Positions 18,299 through 26,370 of a stretch of 64,000 nt of DNA are shown here, piece after piece; within the stretch, counting starts at the first letter, position 1; every line of letters begins with the position of its first letter. Below the pieces are notes generated by a model. The model was not told the origin of the DNA and did not search any database. It saw nothing but the letters and a program-made list of their open reading frames with translations. This DNA is from Actinomadura hallensis. Lineage in GTDB: Bacteria; Actinomycetota; Actinomycetes; Streptosporangiales; Streptosporangiaceae. Where the stretch lies: positions 3,348,001 to 3,412,000 of the forward strand of contig NZ_VFPO01000001.1 of NCBI RefSeq assembly GCF_006716765.1, given 5' to 3'. A program made the translations under genes and the position numbers.

Positions 18299-18487
18299 TC
18301 AGCGGCGGGCGCGGCCACGGGACCGGCCGCGCCAGTTCGCGCCCGCTCCGACGCCCGCGAGGTGCAGGGCGATCAGCAGGAGGCCGAGCACGGTCAGGGT
18401 GCCGTTGTCGACGGCGTCCGATGAGACGTCGGCCAGGTCGAAGAGCAGGGCGAGCGCGAAGACGATCGCGGCGACGATCGCGAGCAT
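18299..18487 (-). CDS. Small two-helix membrane protein (62 aa)
   Basis: This 62-aa ORF has an excellent SD (GGAGG, 6-nt spacing) before ATG 18487. It has two hydrophobic segments, LAIVAAIVFALALLFDLADV (2-21) and LTVLGLLLIALHLAGV (31-46), and a basic tail (NWRGRSRGRARR). It is probably an inner-membrane protein with cytoplasmic C-terminus. Similar small proteins are common in actinomycetes but have no known function. It lies 131 bp downstream of haem oxygenase on the same strand and could be cotranscribed. Confidence 0.75.
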   Translation of the reverse strand: MLAIVAAIVFALALLFDLADVSSDAVDNGTLTVLGLLLIALHLAGVGAGANWRGRSRGRARR

Positions 18488-18618
18488 GTCGGCCTCCGGT
18501 CTGTCGGGGACGGCCGCTGCCGCCCCTCGGTCGCCTACCGGATCTCCGGGCCTGGCCGCCGCAAACGGCGGGCGGTTTCCGGTCCGCCCGAAACGGGCGG
18601 GCCGGGGTTTCCGCCCGG

Positions 18619-19296
18619 TCAGGCGGCGGTGTGGCGCAGGCCCTCGCCCAGCTCCCTCGTGAGGGCGGCGTTGAGGCGGTAGGCGGCCTTGACCTCGCCG
18701 ATGACGCGGTCCTGCTCGGCGGCGTCCCAGGGGGCGGCGTCGAGGAGCACGCGGTAGCGGTCCTTGTAGGCCTTCGGCTTGCCGGCGAAGCGGTAGAAGC
18801 GGACCCCGTCGTCGCCGGCCGAAAGCCCGAGCATCTTGCGGACCTGCAGGCCGATGTACTGGCCGCCCGACAGGTCGCCCATGTAGCGGGTGTAGTGGTG
18901 GGCGACGAAGCCGCCCGGCCAGGCGAAGCACACCTCGCGGAGCCGCTCGCAGTAGCGCGCCGCGGCCTCGCCGGGCTCGATCCGGTCGCGCCAGCGGGGG
19001 CCGTAGAAGAACGCCAGGTCGGCCTCCAGCGCCTCGAGGCGGCGCAGCCCGGGGAGGTCGAACGGCGCGGCGGCCGGGTCGGACGCCATCCGGTCGGCGG
19101 CCCGCTCCAGCAGCTCGTACACCGGATGCAGCTGCGCCACCAGGAGCGCGTACTCGTCGCGGCCGAGGCGGCCCTCGACCAGGGCGCTCATGTAGGCGGA
19201 CGACTCGTTGTCGCCGTGGTCGCTCCAGGTCGCGGCCCGCAGCCGCGCCGAGAACGGCTCCCCCGCCCGGGCGTCGTCGTGAGCACTGTCGTTCAT
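18619..19296 (-). CDS. hmuO: Biliverdin-producing haem oxygenase
   Basis: The 225-aa protein has the family N-terminus FSARLRAATWSDHGDNESSAYM containing the proximal haem-ligand His, and the distal-helix motif RYMGDLSGGQYIGLQVRKMLG characteristic of haem oxygenases. It opens haem to biliverdin, CO and Fe2+, supplying iron. The start ATG 19296 lies just downstream of a near-perfect DtxR/IdeR iron box at 19321-19339, so expression should be repressed by iron. The neighbouring DUF2470 gene, also on the minus strand, fits a haem-iron utilisation function. Confidence 0.93.
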   Translation of the reverse strand: MNDSAHDDARAGEPFSARLRAATWSDHGDNESSAYMSALVEGRLGRDEYALLVAQLHPVYELLERAADRMASDPAAAPFDLPGLRRLEALEADLAFFYGPRWRDRIEPGEAAARYCERLREVCFAWPGGFVAHHYTRYMGDLSGGQYIGLQVRKMLGLSAGDDGVRFYRFAGKPKAYKDRYRVLLDAAPWDAAEQDRVIGEVKAAYRLNAALTRELGEGLRHTAA

Positions 19297-19320
19297 CCGG
19301 CCCCTCCTTCGATCCGGGGA

Positions 19321-19339
19321 TTAGGTTAGCCTTACCTAA
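19321..19339. promoter_or_regulatory. DtxR/IdeR iron box in front of haem oxygenase
   Basis: TTAGGTTAGCCTTACCTAA matches the 19-bp DtxR/IdeR consensus palindrome (TTAGGTTAGSCTAACCTAA) at nearly every position and sits 25 bp upstream of hmuO. Confidence 0.85.
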
Positions 19340-19365
19340 GCTCCCCGGGAAGGTGTTGCGGCGCA

Positions 19366-19411
19366 TTTTTCCGACGTGACGTCGGTTACTTTACCTACGC
19401 GACGTCGGGAA
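19366..19411. other. Long inverted repeat between DUF2470 and hmuO
   Basis: TTTTTCCGACGT on the left faces GACGTCGGGAAAA on the right, around an AT-rich centre (TTACTTTACCTAC). ACGTCGG is also directly repeated at 19379 and 19402. It may terminate the DUF2470 transcript or act as an operator for hmuO. Confidence 0.4.
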
Positions 19412-19419
19412 AACCAGGG

Positions 19420-19713
19420 TCAGGCGCGCAGCGCGGCGCGCGCCTCCTCGGTCATCCGGACCACCTCGTGCCTGACCTGCGGCCGCGAGGTGAGGCGTTC
19501 GCCGAACGGGATGCGGACGTGGTGCTCGGCCCCGCCGTCGGTCACCGCGAAGTCGATGCCGTCGGCGTCCATGCCGGTCATCCGGGCCGCGGTCGCCTCC
19601 GGCCGGCCGCCGAGCGCCCGGCAGATCGTGAGGCAGTCGGCGGCGTGGTCGTCGTTCATGTGCCGCGTGATCTGCCGCACGACGTCCTCGGTGAACGGGC
19701 CCGCGTCGGTCAT
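19420..19713 (-). CDS. DUF2470 domain protein (haem-utilisation associated)
   Basis: This 97-aa protein has the DUF2470 pattern: VVRQITRHMNDDHAADCLTICRALGG with the HMNDDHA block, then MTGMDADGIDFAV and VRIPFGERLTSRPQVRHEVVRMTEEA. In other proteins this domain is fused to HugZ-type haem oxygenases and split-barrel FMN-binding folds. Here it is free-standing next to hmuO. The start is ATG 19713 with AAAGGA upstream. A role as accessory factor in haem binding or degradation is inferred from context. Confidence 0.85.
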   Translation of the reverse strand: MTDAGPFTEDVVRQITRHMNDDHAADCLTICRALGGRPEATAARMTGMDADGIDFAVTDGGAEHHVRIPFGERLTSRPQVRHEVVRMTEEARAALRA

Positions 19714-19816
19714 GGAGTGGTCCTTTCCTGCAGGTGTGGGCTGGAGGGACGGTCCCTTGTAGATCTGGAGGGCGTTGCGCGTGGTACCCGGGGATCCGCC
19801 GCGGCGGGTCGGCGAT

Positions 19817-19844
19817 GCCGCACCCGGCGCGCACCGGGTGCGGC
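19817..19844 (-). terminator. Hairpin terminator after the nitrite reductase operon
   Basis: A perfect 11-bp stem (19817-19827 with 19834-19844) and 6-nt loop lies 73 nt beyond the stop at 19917. Confidence 0.65.
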
Positions 19845-19916
19845 GCCGGTATCCGCACAGCCGCCAGCATCACCGCCCGCACGGCTCCCGGCGCGACATC
19901 GGCCATGCGGCGGAGC

Positions 19917-21476
19917 CTACCCGCCGGCGGATCCGGCGACGCTCTCGGAGTCCTGCTCCCCCAGCCAGGCCACGATGCCCTCCACGGCGTCCCGGCAGCC
20001 CCCGCAGCCGGTGCCCGCCCGCGTCGCGCGGGCCACGTCCCCGGCGGTGCGGGCGCCGGCCTCCCAGCAGGCGCGGATGTCGCGTTTGGCGACGTTGTTG
20101 CACTGGCAGACGGTCGCGGCGTCCGGCATGCGGACGGGGGACGCGGCCTCGGCGGCGCCGCCGAGGCCGGGGAACAGCAGGTCGAGCCGTTCGGCGGGCA
20201 GCGGCGCGGCCCGGTCGTAGAGCCGGGTGAGCGTCCCGGCCGCGGAGGTCTCGCCGAGCAGGATCGCGCCGATCAGCCGCCCGCCGCGGATGACCGCCTT
20301 CTTGTAGGTGCCGCGCGCCGCGTCGGTGAACCGGACGACCTCCACGTCCTCGTCGTCGTCGCCGTGGTGCGTCTCGCCCATCGAGGCCAGCTCGATCCCG
20401 TCGGCCTTGAGGCGGGTGATCTGCCGGGCGCCGGTGAACCGCGCGGCGGGCTCGGTGCCGGCCAGCAGCCCGGCGAGGACCCCGGCCTGCTCCCACGCCG
20501 GCGCGACCAGCCCGTACACCTCGTCGCGGTGCTCGGAGCACTCGCCGATGGCGCGGACGGACGGGTCGGCGACCGAGCGCAGCTCGTCGTCGACGATCAC
20601 GCCGCGGCCGACGGCGAGCCCGGCGTCGCGGGCGAGGGTCACCTCGGGCCGGACGCCGCACGACAGGACGACCAGGTCGGCGCCGACGACCTCCGTCCCG
20701 CCGCCGGGGGCGGCGAGCTCGACGCCGGTGACCGCCCCGGCGGCGGTGCGCAGCGCGGTGACCTGGGCGTGCAGGCGGACGGAGATCCCCAGCCGCGCCA
20801 GGGTGCGGGCCAGGACGCCGCCGGCGGCGGCGTCGAGCTGGCGTTCCATGAGGTGCCCGGCCAGGTGCAGGACGGTCACCTCCAGGCCGCGCCCGGCCAG
20901 GCCGCGGGCGGCCTCGACGCCCAGCAGCCCGCCGCCGACGACGACCGCGCGGCGCGCCGACTCGGCCAGCGCGCTGATGCGGCGGCAGTCCTCCAGGGTG
21001 CGGAACGCCAGCGCGCCCTCCGGCGGCCCGTCCCGCAGGCCCGGGATCGGCGGGACGAACGCGGTGCTGCCGGTGGCGAGCACGAGCGTGCCGTAGCGGG
21101 TGACGGTGCCGTCGGAGGCGTGGACGGTCTTCGCGGCGCGGTCGATGCGGGTGACCTCGACGCCCAGGCGGGCGTCGACGCCGTGGGAGGCGTACCAGGC
21201 GGCGTCGACCAGGCCGATGTGGTCGGGCCGCGCCGTCCCGGCGAGGACGTCCGACAGCATGACCCGGTTGTAGGGGCGCTGCGGCTCGGCCCCGAACACC
21301 GTCACCGGCACGCGGGGGTCGCGGGAGCGCAGCTCGGTCACGAACCGCGACCCGGCCATGCCGTTGCCGACGACGACGATGCGCGCCTCCCCGATGCGCG
21401 CCTCCCCGCCGTCGCCCGGCGGGATCACGCCCCCGCCCCGCCGCTGCGGGGCCTGCGGTCTTCCGGTCGCGTTCAC
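19917..21476 (-). CDS. FAD-dependent NAD(P)H reductase with BFD-like [2Fe-2S] domain (nitrite/nitrate assimilation)
   Basis: This 519-aa protein has an N-terminal FAD Rossmann motif (RIVVVGNGMAGSRFVTEL), an NAD-binding motif (AVVVGGGLLGVEAARGLAG) and a C-terminal BFD-like cluster site (VCQCNNVAKRDIRACWEAG then GTGCGGC). It corresponds to the N-terminal half of NirB without the sirohaem part, like NasB/NasC-type electron-transfer subunits of assimilatory nitrate or nitrite reductases. GTG 21476 overlaps the nirB stop (GTGA) with GGAGG 8 nt upstream, so it is translationally coupled to nirB. The usual nirD partner is not at this position. Confidence 0.87.
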   Translation of the reverse strand: MNATGRPQAPQRRGGGVIPPGDGGEARIGEARIVVVGNGMAGSRFVTELRSRDPRVPVTVFGAEPQRPYNRVMLSDVLAGTARPDHIGLVDAAWYASHGVDARLGVEVTRIDRAAKTVHASDGTVTRYGTLVLATGSTAFVPPIPGLRDGPPEGALAFRTLEDCRRISALAESARRAVVVGGGLLGVEAARGLAGRGLEVTVLHLAGHLMERQLDAAAGGVLARTLARLGISVRLHAQVTALRTAAGAVTGVELAAPGGGTEVVGADLVVLSCGVRPEVTLARDAGLAVGRGVIVDDELRSVADPSVRAIGECSEHRDEVYGLVAPAWEQAGVLAGLLAGTEPAARFTGARQITRLKADGIELASMGETHHGDDDEDVEVVRFTDAARGTYKKAVIRGGRLIGAILLGETSAAGTLTRLYDRAAPLPAERLDLLFPGLGGAAEAASPVRMPDAATVCQCNNVAKRDIRACWEAGARTAGDVARATRAGTGCGGCRDAVEGIVAWLGEQDSESVAGSAGG

Positions 21477-24079
21477 GGCTTCACCTCCGCGGCGTTCCGC
21501 CCGGACCCGGCCGGCCCGTTCGCGTCGGGCTCGTTCCCGGCGTGCTCGTTCACGGAAGGCCCGTTCATGGCGGGCTCGGTCGTGGGCGGCGCCGTGCGGG
21601 CGGGCCTGATCTGGTCGCGTTCGGCCTCGAACGCGATGCTCGGGTCGGGCGTCCGGGGGGCGTTGACGAACGAGACGAACCGGCGGAGCCGCTCGGGGTC
21701 CTCCAGGGTGTCGCGCCATTCGTCGGAGTAGGCGGCGACGTGGCGTTCCATGGCGGCGTCGAGCTCGGCGCAGATGCCGAGCCGGTCGTCCACGATGACC
21801 TCGCGGAGGTGGTCCAGGCCGCCGTCGAGGGACTCCAGCCACGTCGCGGTGCGCTGCAGCCGGTCGGCGGTGCGGATGTAATACATCAGGAACCGGTCGA
21901 TGTAGGTGATGAGCCGCTCGTCGGTGAGGTCGGTCGCGAACAGGTCGGCGTGGCGGGGCCGCATGCCGCCGTTGCCGCCGAGGTAGAGGTTCCAGCCGTT
22001 CTCGGTGGCGATGACGCCGAAGTCCTTGCTCCGCGCCTCGGCGCACTCGCGGGCGCACCCGGACACGGCCGACTTCAGCTTGTGCGGGGCGCGCAGCCCC
22101 CGGTACCGCAGCTCGAGGCGGATCGCCATGGCGGCCGAGTCCTGGACGCCGTAGCGGCACCAGGCGGACCCGACGCACGACTTCACCGTCCGCAGCGCCT
22201 TGCCGTAGGCGTGCCCCGACTCGAACCCGGCCTCGACGAGCCGCCGCCAGATCTCGGGGAGCTGCTCGACGCGGGCGCCGAACATGTCGATCCGCTGCCC
22301 TCCGGTGATCTTGGTGTAGAGGCCGAAGTCGCGGGCGACCTCCCCGATGACGATGAGCTTGTCGGGGGTGATCTCCCCGCCGGGGATGCGCGGCACCACC
22401 GAGTACGTCCCGTTCCTCTGCAGGTTGGCGAGGAAGTGGTCGTTGGTGTCCTGGAGCGCGGCCTGCTCGCCCTCGAGGATGTGGCCGCGGCCGAGGCTCG
22501 CCAGGATGGACGCCACGGCGGGCTTGCAGATGTCGCAGCCGCGGCCCCGGCCGTGCTTCTGGACGAGCTGCGTGAAGCCGGTGATCCGCTCGGCGCGGAC
22601 GATCTCGAACAGCTCGGCGCGGCCCTGGTCGAAGTGCTCGCACAGGGCGGTGCCGACCTCGATGCCCGCGGCGGCCAGCTCGGCGTCCAGGAGCCTCTTC
22701 ACCAGCGGGACGCAGCTGCCGCAGCTGGTCCCGGCCCTGGTGCGGTCCTTGACGGCGGCGAGGTCGGTGAGGGAGTCCTCGCGGACGGCGCCGCGGACGG
22801 TGTCGGCGGTGACGTTGTTGCAGGAGCAGATGACGGTCGCGCCGGGCAGGTCGCCGCCGGCGGGCTCGGCGCCGCCGAACAGCATCTGCTCGGGCGCGCC
22901 CGGCAGGGCCCGCCCGACATGGGCGCGCAGGGGCGCGTAGGACCCGGCGTCGCCGACGAGGACGCCGCCGAGGAGGGTGCGGGCGTCGTCGCTGACGACG
23001 AGCTTCTTGTACACGCCGGCGACGGGGTCGGTGTAGGTGACGCCGAGCGCGCCGTCCCCCGCGTCCGCGAACGGGTCGCCGAAGCTCGCGACGTCCACGC
23101 CCATGAGCTTCAGCTTGGTCGAGGTGTCGGCGCCCTCGAACACGGCGGTGCTCGTGTCCGACAGCAGCCGGTCGGCGACGACCTCGGCCATCGAGAAGCA
23201 CGGGCCCACGAGGCCGTACACCGTCCCGCCGATGAGGGCGCACTCCCCGATCGCCCACACGGCGGGGTCCCCGGTGCGGCAGGAGGCGTCCACGACGACG
23301 CCGCCGCGCTCGCCGACGGGCAGGCCGCAGCCGCGGGCCAGCTCGTCGCGGGGCCGGACGCCGGCGGAGAAGACCACGACCTCGGCGTCGACGGCCGTGC
23401 CGTCCCGCAGGACGACCCGCCGGACCGCGCCGTCGTCCCCGGGCTCCAGGGCGCCCAGGGGGACGCCGGCGTGGACGGTCATGCCGAGGTCCTCGATGTG
23501 GCGGCGCAGCATCGCTCCGCCGCCCTCGTCGAGCTGGCGGGGCATCAGCCACGGGGCCGCCTCCACGACGGCGCTGCGCAGGCCGAGTCCCTGCAGCGCG
23601 CGGGCCGCCTCCAGCCCGAGCAGGCCCCCGCCGACGACCGCGCCGGTCGTCCGGCCCTCCGCGTAGGCGCGGATCGCGTCCAGGTCGTCGACGGTGCGGT
23701 ACGCGAACACGCCGGGCAGGTCCCGGCCCTCCACGGGCGGGATGAACGGCGACGACCCGGTGGCGAGCACCAGCGCGTCGTAGGCGGCGACGCGCCCGGC
23801 GGAGGTCGTGACGGTCCGCGCGGCGCGGTCGACCGAGGTGACGCGCTCGCCGGTGACGACCGTGACCCGGGCGTCGTGCGCGGGGTAGGCGAGGTCGGCG
23901 CCCTCCAGGTGCGTCGTGAGCGCGACGCGGTCGTAGGCGGGGCGATCCTCCTCGCCGATTACGGTGATCGACCAGGCGCCGGCGGCGTCGCGCTCGCACA
24001 GGGCCTCCACCAGGCGGTGCGCGGCCGGGCCGTGGCCCGCCACCACCAGCCGCTTGTCCTGTTCGTTATCGGCTCCCAT
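21473..24079 (-). CDS. nirB: Assimilatory nitrite reductase [NAD(P)H] large subunit
   Basis: The 868-aa protein has the full NirB order: FAD motif (LVVAGHGPAAHRLVEAL), NAD motif (GAVVGGGLLGLEAARAL) and a BFD-like [2Fe-2S] domain (ICSCNNVTADTVRGAV ... GTSCGSC). The ferredoxin-like and sirohaem/[4Fe-4S] module carries CVGSAWCRYG and SGCARECAEA, whose Cys residues bind the coupled cluster. It reduces nitrite to ammonium in the cytoplasm. ATG 24079 begins MGADNEQDKRLVV; an in-frame start at 24130 would add a basic leader. The last 30 or so residues are Asn/Gly/Glu-rich, from short degenerate DNA repeats around 21490-21580. The next gene overlaps its stop. Confidence 0.93.
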   Translation of the reverse strand: MGADNEQDKRLVVAGHGPAAHRLVEALCERDAAGAWSITVIGEEDRPAYDRVALTTHLEGADLAYPAHDARVTVVTGERVTSVDRAARTVTTSAGRVAAYDALVLATGSSPFIPPVEGRDLPGVFAYRTVDDLDAIRAYAEGRTTGAVVGGGLLGLEAARALQGLGLRSAVVEAAPWLMPRQLDEGGGAMLRRHIEDLGMTVHAGVPLGALEPGDDGAVRRVVLRDGTAVDAEVVVFSAGVRPRDELARGCGLPVGERGGVVVDASCRTGDPAVWAIGECALIGGTVYGLVGPCFSMAEVVADRLLSDTSTAVFEGADTSTKLKLMGVDVASFGDPFADAGDGALGVTYTDPVAGVYKKLVVSDDARTLLGGVLVGDAGSYAPLRAHVGRALPGAPEQMLFGGAEPAGGDLPGATVICSCNNVTADTVRGAVREDSLTDLAAVKDRTRAGTSCGSCVPLVKRLLDAELAAAGIEVGTALCEHFDQGRAELFEIVRAERITGFTQLVQKHGRGRGCDICKPAVASILASLGRGHILEGEQAALQDTNDHFLANLQRNGTYSVVPRIPGGEITPDKLIVIGEVARDFGLYTKITGGQRIDMFGARVEQLPEIWRRLVEAGFESGHAYGKALRTVKSCVGSAWCRYGVQDSAAMAIRLELRYRGLRAPHKLKSAVSGCARECAEARSKDFGVIATENGWNLYLGGNGGMRPRHADLFATDLTDERLITYIDRFLMYYIRTADRLQRTATWLESLDGGLDHLREVIVDDRLGICAELDAAMERHVAAYSDEWRDTLEDPERLRRFVSFVNAPRTPDPSIAFEAERDQIRPARTAPPTTEPAMNGPSVNEHAGNEPDANGPAGSGRNAAEVKP

Positions 24080-24316
24080 GAGCCCCGATCGTCGGCGGCG
24101 CGTATTTCCCGGACAGATCCCGGACGTCACCCGCGCGTTAACTGCGTCTCACGCGCGACCCGTCCCCGGGGTGGGGCCCGCGGGCCCGCCGCGCGGGACG
24201 TGTTTGTGAATTCGTGAGCCACAGGCGTTTCTTTCGTGAGGGGGACGCGAGAGGATCTTTCACGAAACATCCGGCTAACTGCGGATGACGAGTCCTACGG
24301 AGGCCGGGAGGCGGCA
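24080..24316. promoter_or_regulatory. nirB / DUF3068 divergent intergenic region
   Basis: GTCAC (24126-24130), six bases, then GTTAA (24137-24141) resembles one half of a GlnR box oriented to nirB (weak). Nearer the plus-strand gene, TTTCGTGA (24232-24239) and TCACGAAA (24260-24267) form an 8-bp inverted repeat with a 20-bp spacer, and TTCGTGAG is directly repeated at 24211. The SD for GTG 24317 is GGAGGC. Confidence 0.4.
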
Positions 24317-25303
24317 GTGCGAAGGATCATCGGAGTTTCCCTCATCGGGCTCGGGGCGTTCCTGGTCGCCGCCGGCGTGCTCGTGCGCTTCTACGCGGCC
24401 CCCGTGCTGATCGGCGCGCCCGTCGACATCTACCAGGTCACCCGGCTGCGGGCCGAGGGCGCCAGCTACCTGGACGCGTCGTCGCTGACGGTCCGCTCCG
24501 GCGCGACCGTGGTGGCGACCAGCACCGTGCGGGGGGACGTGAAGGCGTCCGACGGCGACACCGCCGTCTGGGACAACGGCACGGTCCTGCAGGACATGGC
24601 GACCGGCACCACGATCGAGGTCCAGAACGCCCGGTACGCGTTCGACCGCCGCACGGCCCGGCTGAAGAACTGCTGCGGCGCGGCGGTGCAGGAGGACACC
24701 GGGGTGCGGATGTCCGGCATCGGGCTGTTCTGGCCGCTGGAGGCGCGCAAGCGCAGGCTGGAGGTGTTCGACACCGCGACCCGGCGCGCCTGGCCCGCCG
24801 AGTTCGAGGGCGAGGAGCGCGTCGACGGCCGCCTCACCTACCGCTACGCCTACCGCGTCCCGGAGACCGCGGTGGCGGGCGAGGTGCCCGCGCTGCCCGC
24901 GACGCTGTTCGGCCGGCCCGAGGGCGACCCCCCGGTCGAGGCGCAGCGCCACTACCGGCTGGACGCCACGTTCTGGATCGATCCGAGGACGGGCGCGGCG
25001 ATCGACCAGCGGCGGCACGTGGTGACGACGCTGCGGCCGAAGGAGGGGCCGGGCGGCCTCGTCGTCGCCGACCTGAACCTGCGCATGACGCCCGAGTCGC
25101 GCAAGGCCCTGCGCGACCGCGCCGACGAGGGCGCCGCGCAGATCCGGCTGCTGAAGACCGTCGTCCCCCTGGCCGGCGCCGTCGCGGGCCTGGCGGCCCT
25201 GGCGGCCGGGCTGATCCTCGTCCTCGGCGCCGGGCCGCGCACCCCGCGCCGCGGACGCCGCCGCGCGGCCCCCAGAACCGTCGGCCCCGCCGCCAGCGGC
25301 TAG
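24317..25303 (+). CDS. DUF3068 (PorA-like) membrane protein
   Basis: This 328-aa protein has an N-terminal TM anchor (IIGVSLIGLGAFLVAAGVLVRFY), a large extracytoplasmic beta-rich domain (YQVTRLRAEGASYLDASSLTVR, YAFDRRTARLKNCCGAAV, YRLDATFWIDPRTGAAIDQRRH) and a C-terminal TM segment (VVPLAGAVAGLAALAAGLILVLG) followed by a basic tail. This is the DUF3068 architecture of actinobacteria, which is sometimes called a PorA-family protein. The true function is unknown to me. GTG 24317 is chosen because GGAGGC precedes it; the frame extends to 24236. It is divergent from nirB. Confidence 0.82.
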   Translation: MRRIIGVSLIGLGAFLVAAGVLVRFYAAPVLIGAPVDIYQVTRLRAEGASYLDASSLTVRSGATVVATSTVRGDVKASDGDTAVWDNGTVLQDMATGTTIEVQNARYAFDRRTARLKNCCGAAVQEDTGVRMSGIGLFWPLEARKRRLEVFDTATRRAWPAEFEGEERVDGRLTYRYAYRVPETAVAGEVPALPATLFGRPEGDPPVEAQRHYRLDATFWIDPRTGAAIDQRRHVVTTLRPKEGPGGLVVADLNLRMTPESRKALRDRADEGAAQIRLLKTVVPLAGAVAGLAALAAGLILVLGAGPRTPRRGRRRAAPRTVGPAASG

Positions 25304-25478
25304 GACGCACCAGAACCCCGACCATCGGAACGTCAGGGGCGAAGATGGGCGAGTCGAAGCGTCCGGTCCGGGGCGGGCACCGGCTGGAGAACCCGCGGCG
25401 CTGAGGCCGGCCCTGGGCGGCCCCGCCGCTCCGTCCCGCCCACCCGTCCCGGTCGTGCAGGATGGAGGGGTGACGCAG

Positions 25479-26336
25479 GTGGCGGAGAGCCGCCCGCCCG
25501 GCGGCGGGGCGGAGCGGCTGCGGATGCTGGCCGACCTCGTGTCCGACGGCGAGGTCGTGGTGCTGAGCGGCGCGGGCCTGTCGACCGAGTCGGGCATCCC
25601 GGACTACCGCGGTGAGACGGGCCGCCGGCGGCGGGCCGAGCCGATGACCTACCAGGAGTTCACCGGGTCGGCCGCGGCGCGGCGGCGGTACTGGGCGCGC
25701 AGCCATCTCGGCTGGCGGCACGTCGCCGCCGCCCGCCCGAACGCGGGGCACCGCGCGGTGGCGGAGCTGCAGCGCCGCGGGCTGGTCGCGGGGATCATCA
25801 CCCAGAACGTCGACGGGCTGCAGCAGGCCGCCGGCGCGCACGGGGTGATCGAGCTGCACGGCGCCCTGTCCCGGGTGGTGTGCCTGGCGTGCGGGGACCG
25901 CAGCCCGCGGCGGCGGCTGGACGAGCGGCTCCGGGCCGCCAACCCCGGCTGGGAGGAGCGCGTCGCCGCCGCGCGGATCAACCCCGACGGCGACGCCGTC
26001 CTCGGCGAGGCCGAGACCGGGGCGTTCCGGGTGGTGGACTGCGAGCGGTGCGGCGGCACGCTCAAGCCCGACGTGATCTTCTTCGGGGAGAACGTGCCGC
26101 CGGCCCGCGTGCGCGACTGCTACGCGCTGACCGAGCGGGCGGGCGCCCTGCTGGTGCTCGGCTCGTCGCTGACGGTGCTGTCGGGGTACCGGTTCGTCCG
26201 GCACGCCGCGCGGCACGGCGTCCCCGTCGCGATCGTCAACCAGGGCCCGACCCGGGGCGACGAGCACGCGCTGGTGAAGCTGGACGCGCCGCTCGGCACC
26301 GCGCTCGGGGGCCTGCTCGCCGAGCTCGGCGCGTAG
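25479..26336 (+). CDS. Sir2-family NAD-dependent protein deacylase
   Basis: This about 285-aa sirtuin carries GAGLSTESGIPDYRG (NAD-binding, about residue 34), TQNVDGLQQAAGA, the catalytic His in IELHGALSRVVC, a Zn-binding quartet CLAC...CERC, KPDVIFFGENVP, GSSLTVLSGY and IVNQGPTRGD. It removes acyl groups from lysines, releasing O-acyl-ADP-ribose and nicotinamide. The start is uncertain: GTG 25479 has GGAGGGG about 10 nt upstream, whereas GTG 25470 is too close to it and 25455 lacks an SD. It stands alone, convergent with the DUF4142 gene. Confidence 0.92.
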   Translation: MAESRPPGGGAERLRMLADLVSDGEVVVLSGAGLSTESGIPDYRGETGRRRRAEPMTYQEFTGSAAARRRYWARSHLGWRHVAAARPNAGHRAVAELQRRGLVAGIITQNVDGLQQAAGAHGVIELHGALSRVVCLACGDRSPRRRLDERLRAANPGWEERVAAARINPDGDAVLGEAETGAFRVVDCERCGGTLKPDVIFFGENVPPARVRDCYALTERAGALLVLGSSLTVLSGYRFVRHAARHGVPVAIVNQGPTRGDEHALVKLDAPLGTALGGLLAELGA

Positions 26337-26353
26337 CGGCGGGCCGGGCGGCC

Positions 26354-26370
26354 CCCGCGCCGGGCGCGGG
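26354..26370. terminator. Short hairpin between convergent genes
   Basis: CCCGCGC-CGG-GCGCGGG is a 7-bp stem with a 3-nt loop abutting the stop of the DUF4142 gene. It is a modest candidate for a shared terminator. Confidence 0.4.

Noticed and set aside
19917..23999. 1360-aa fused ORF on the minus strand
   Set aside because: The upstream 840 codons are an Arg-rich out-of-frame shadow of nirB; only the part from GTG 21476 is coding.
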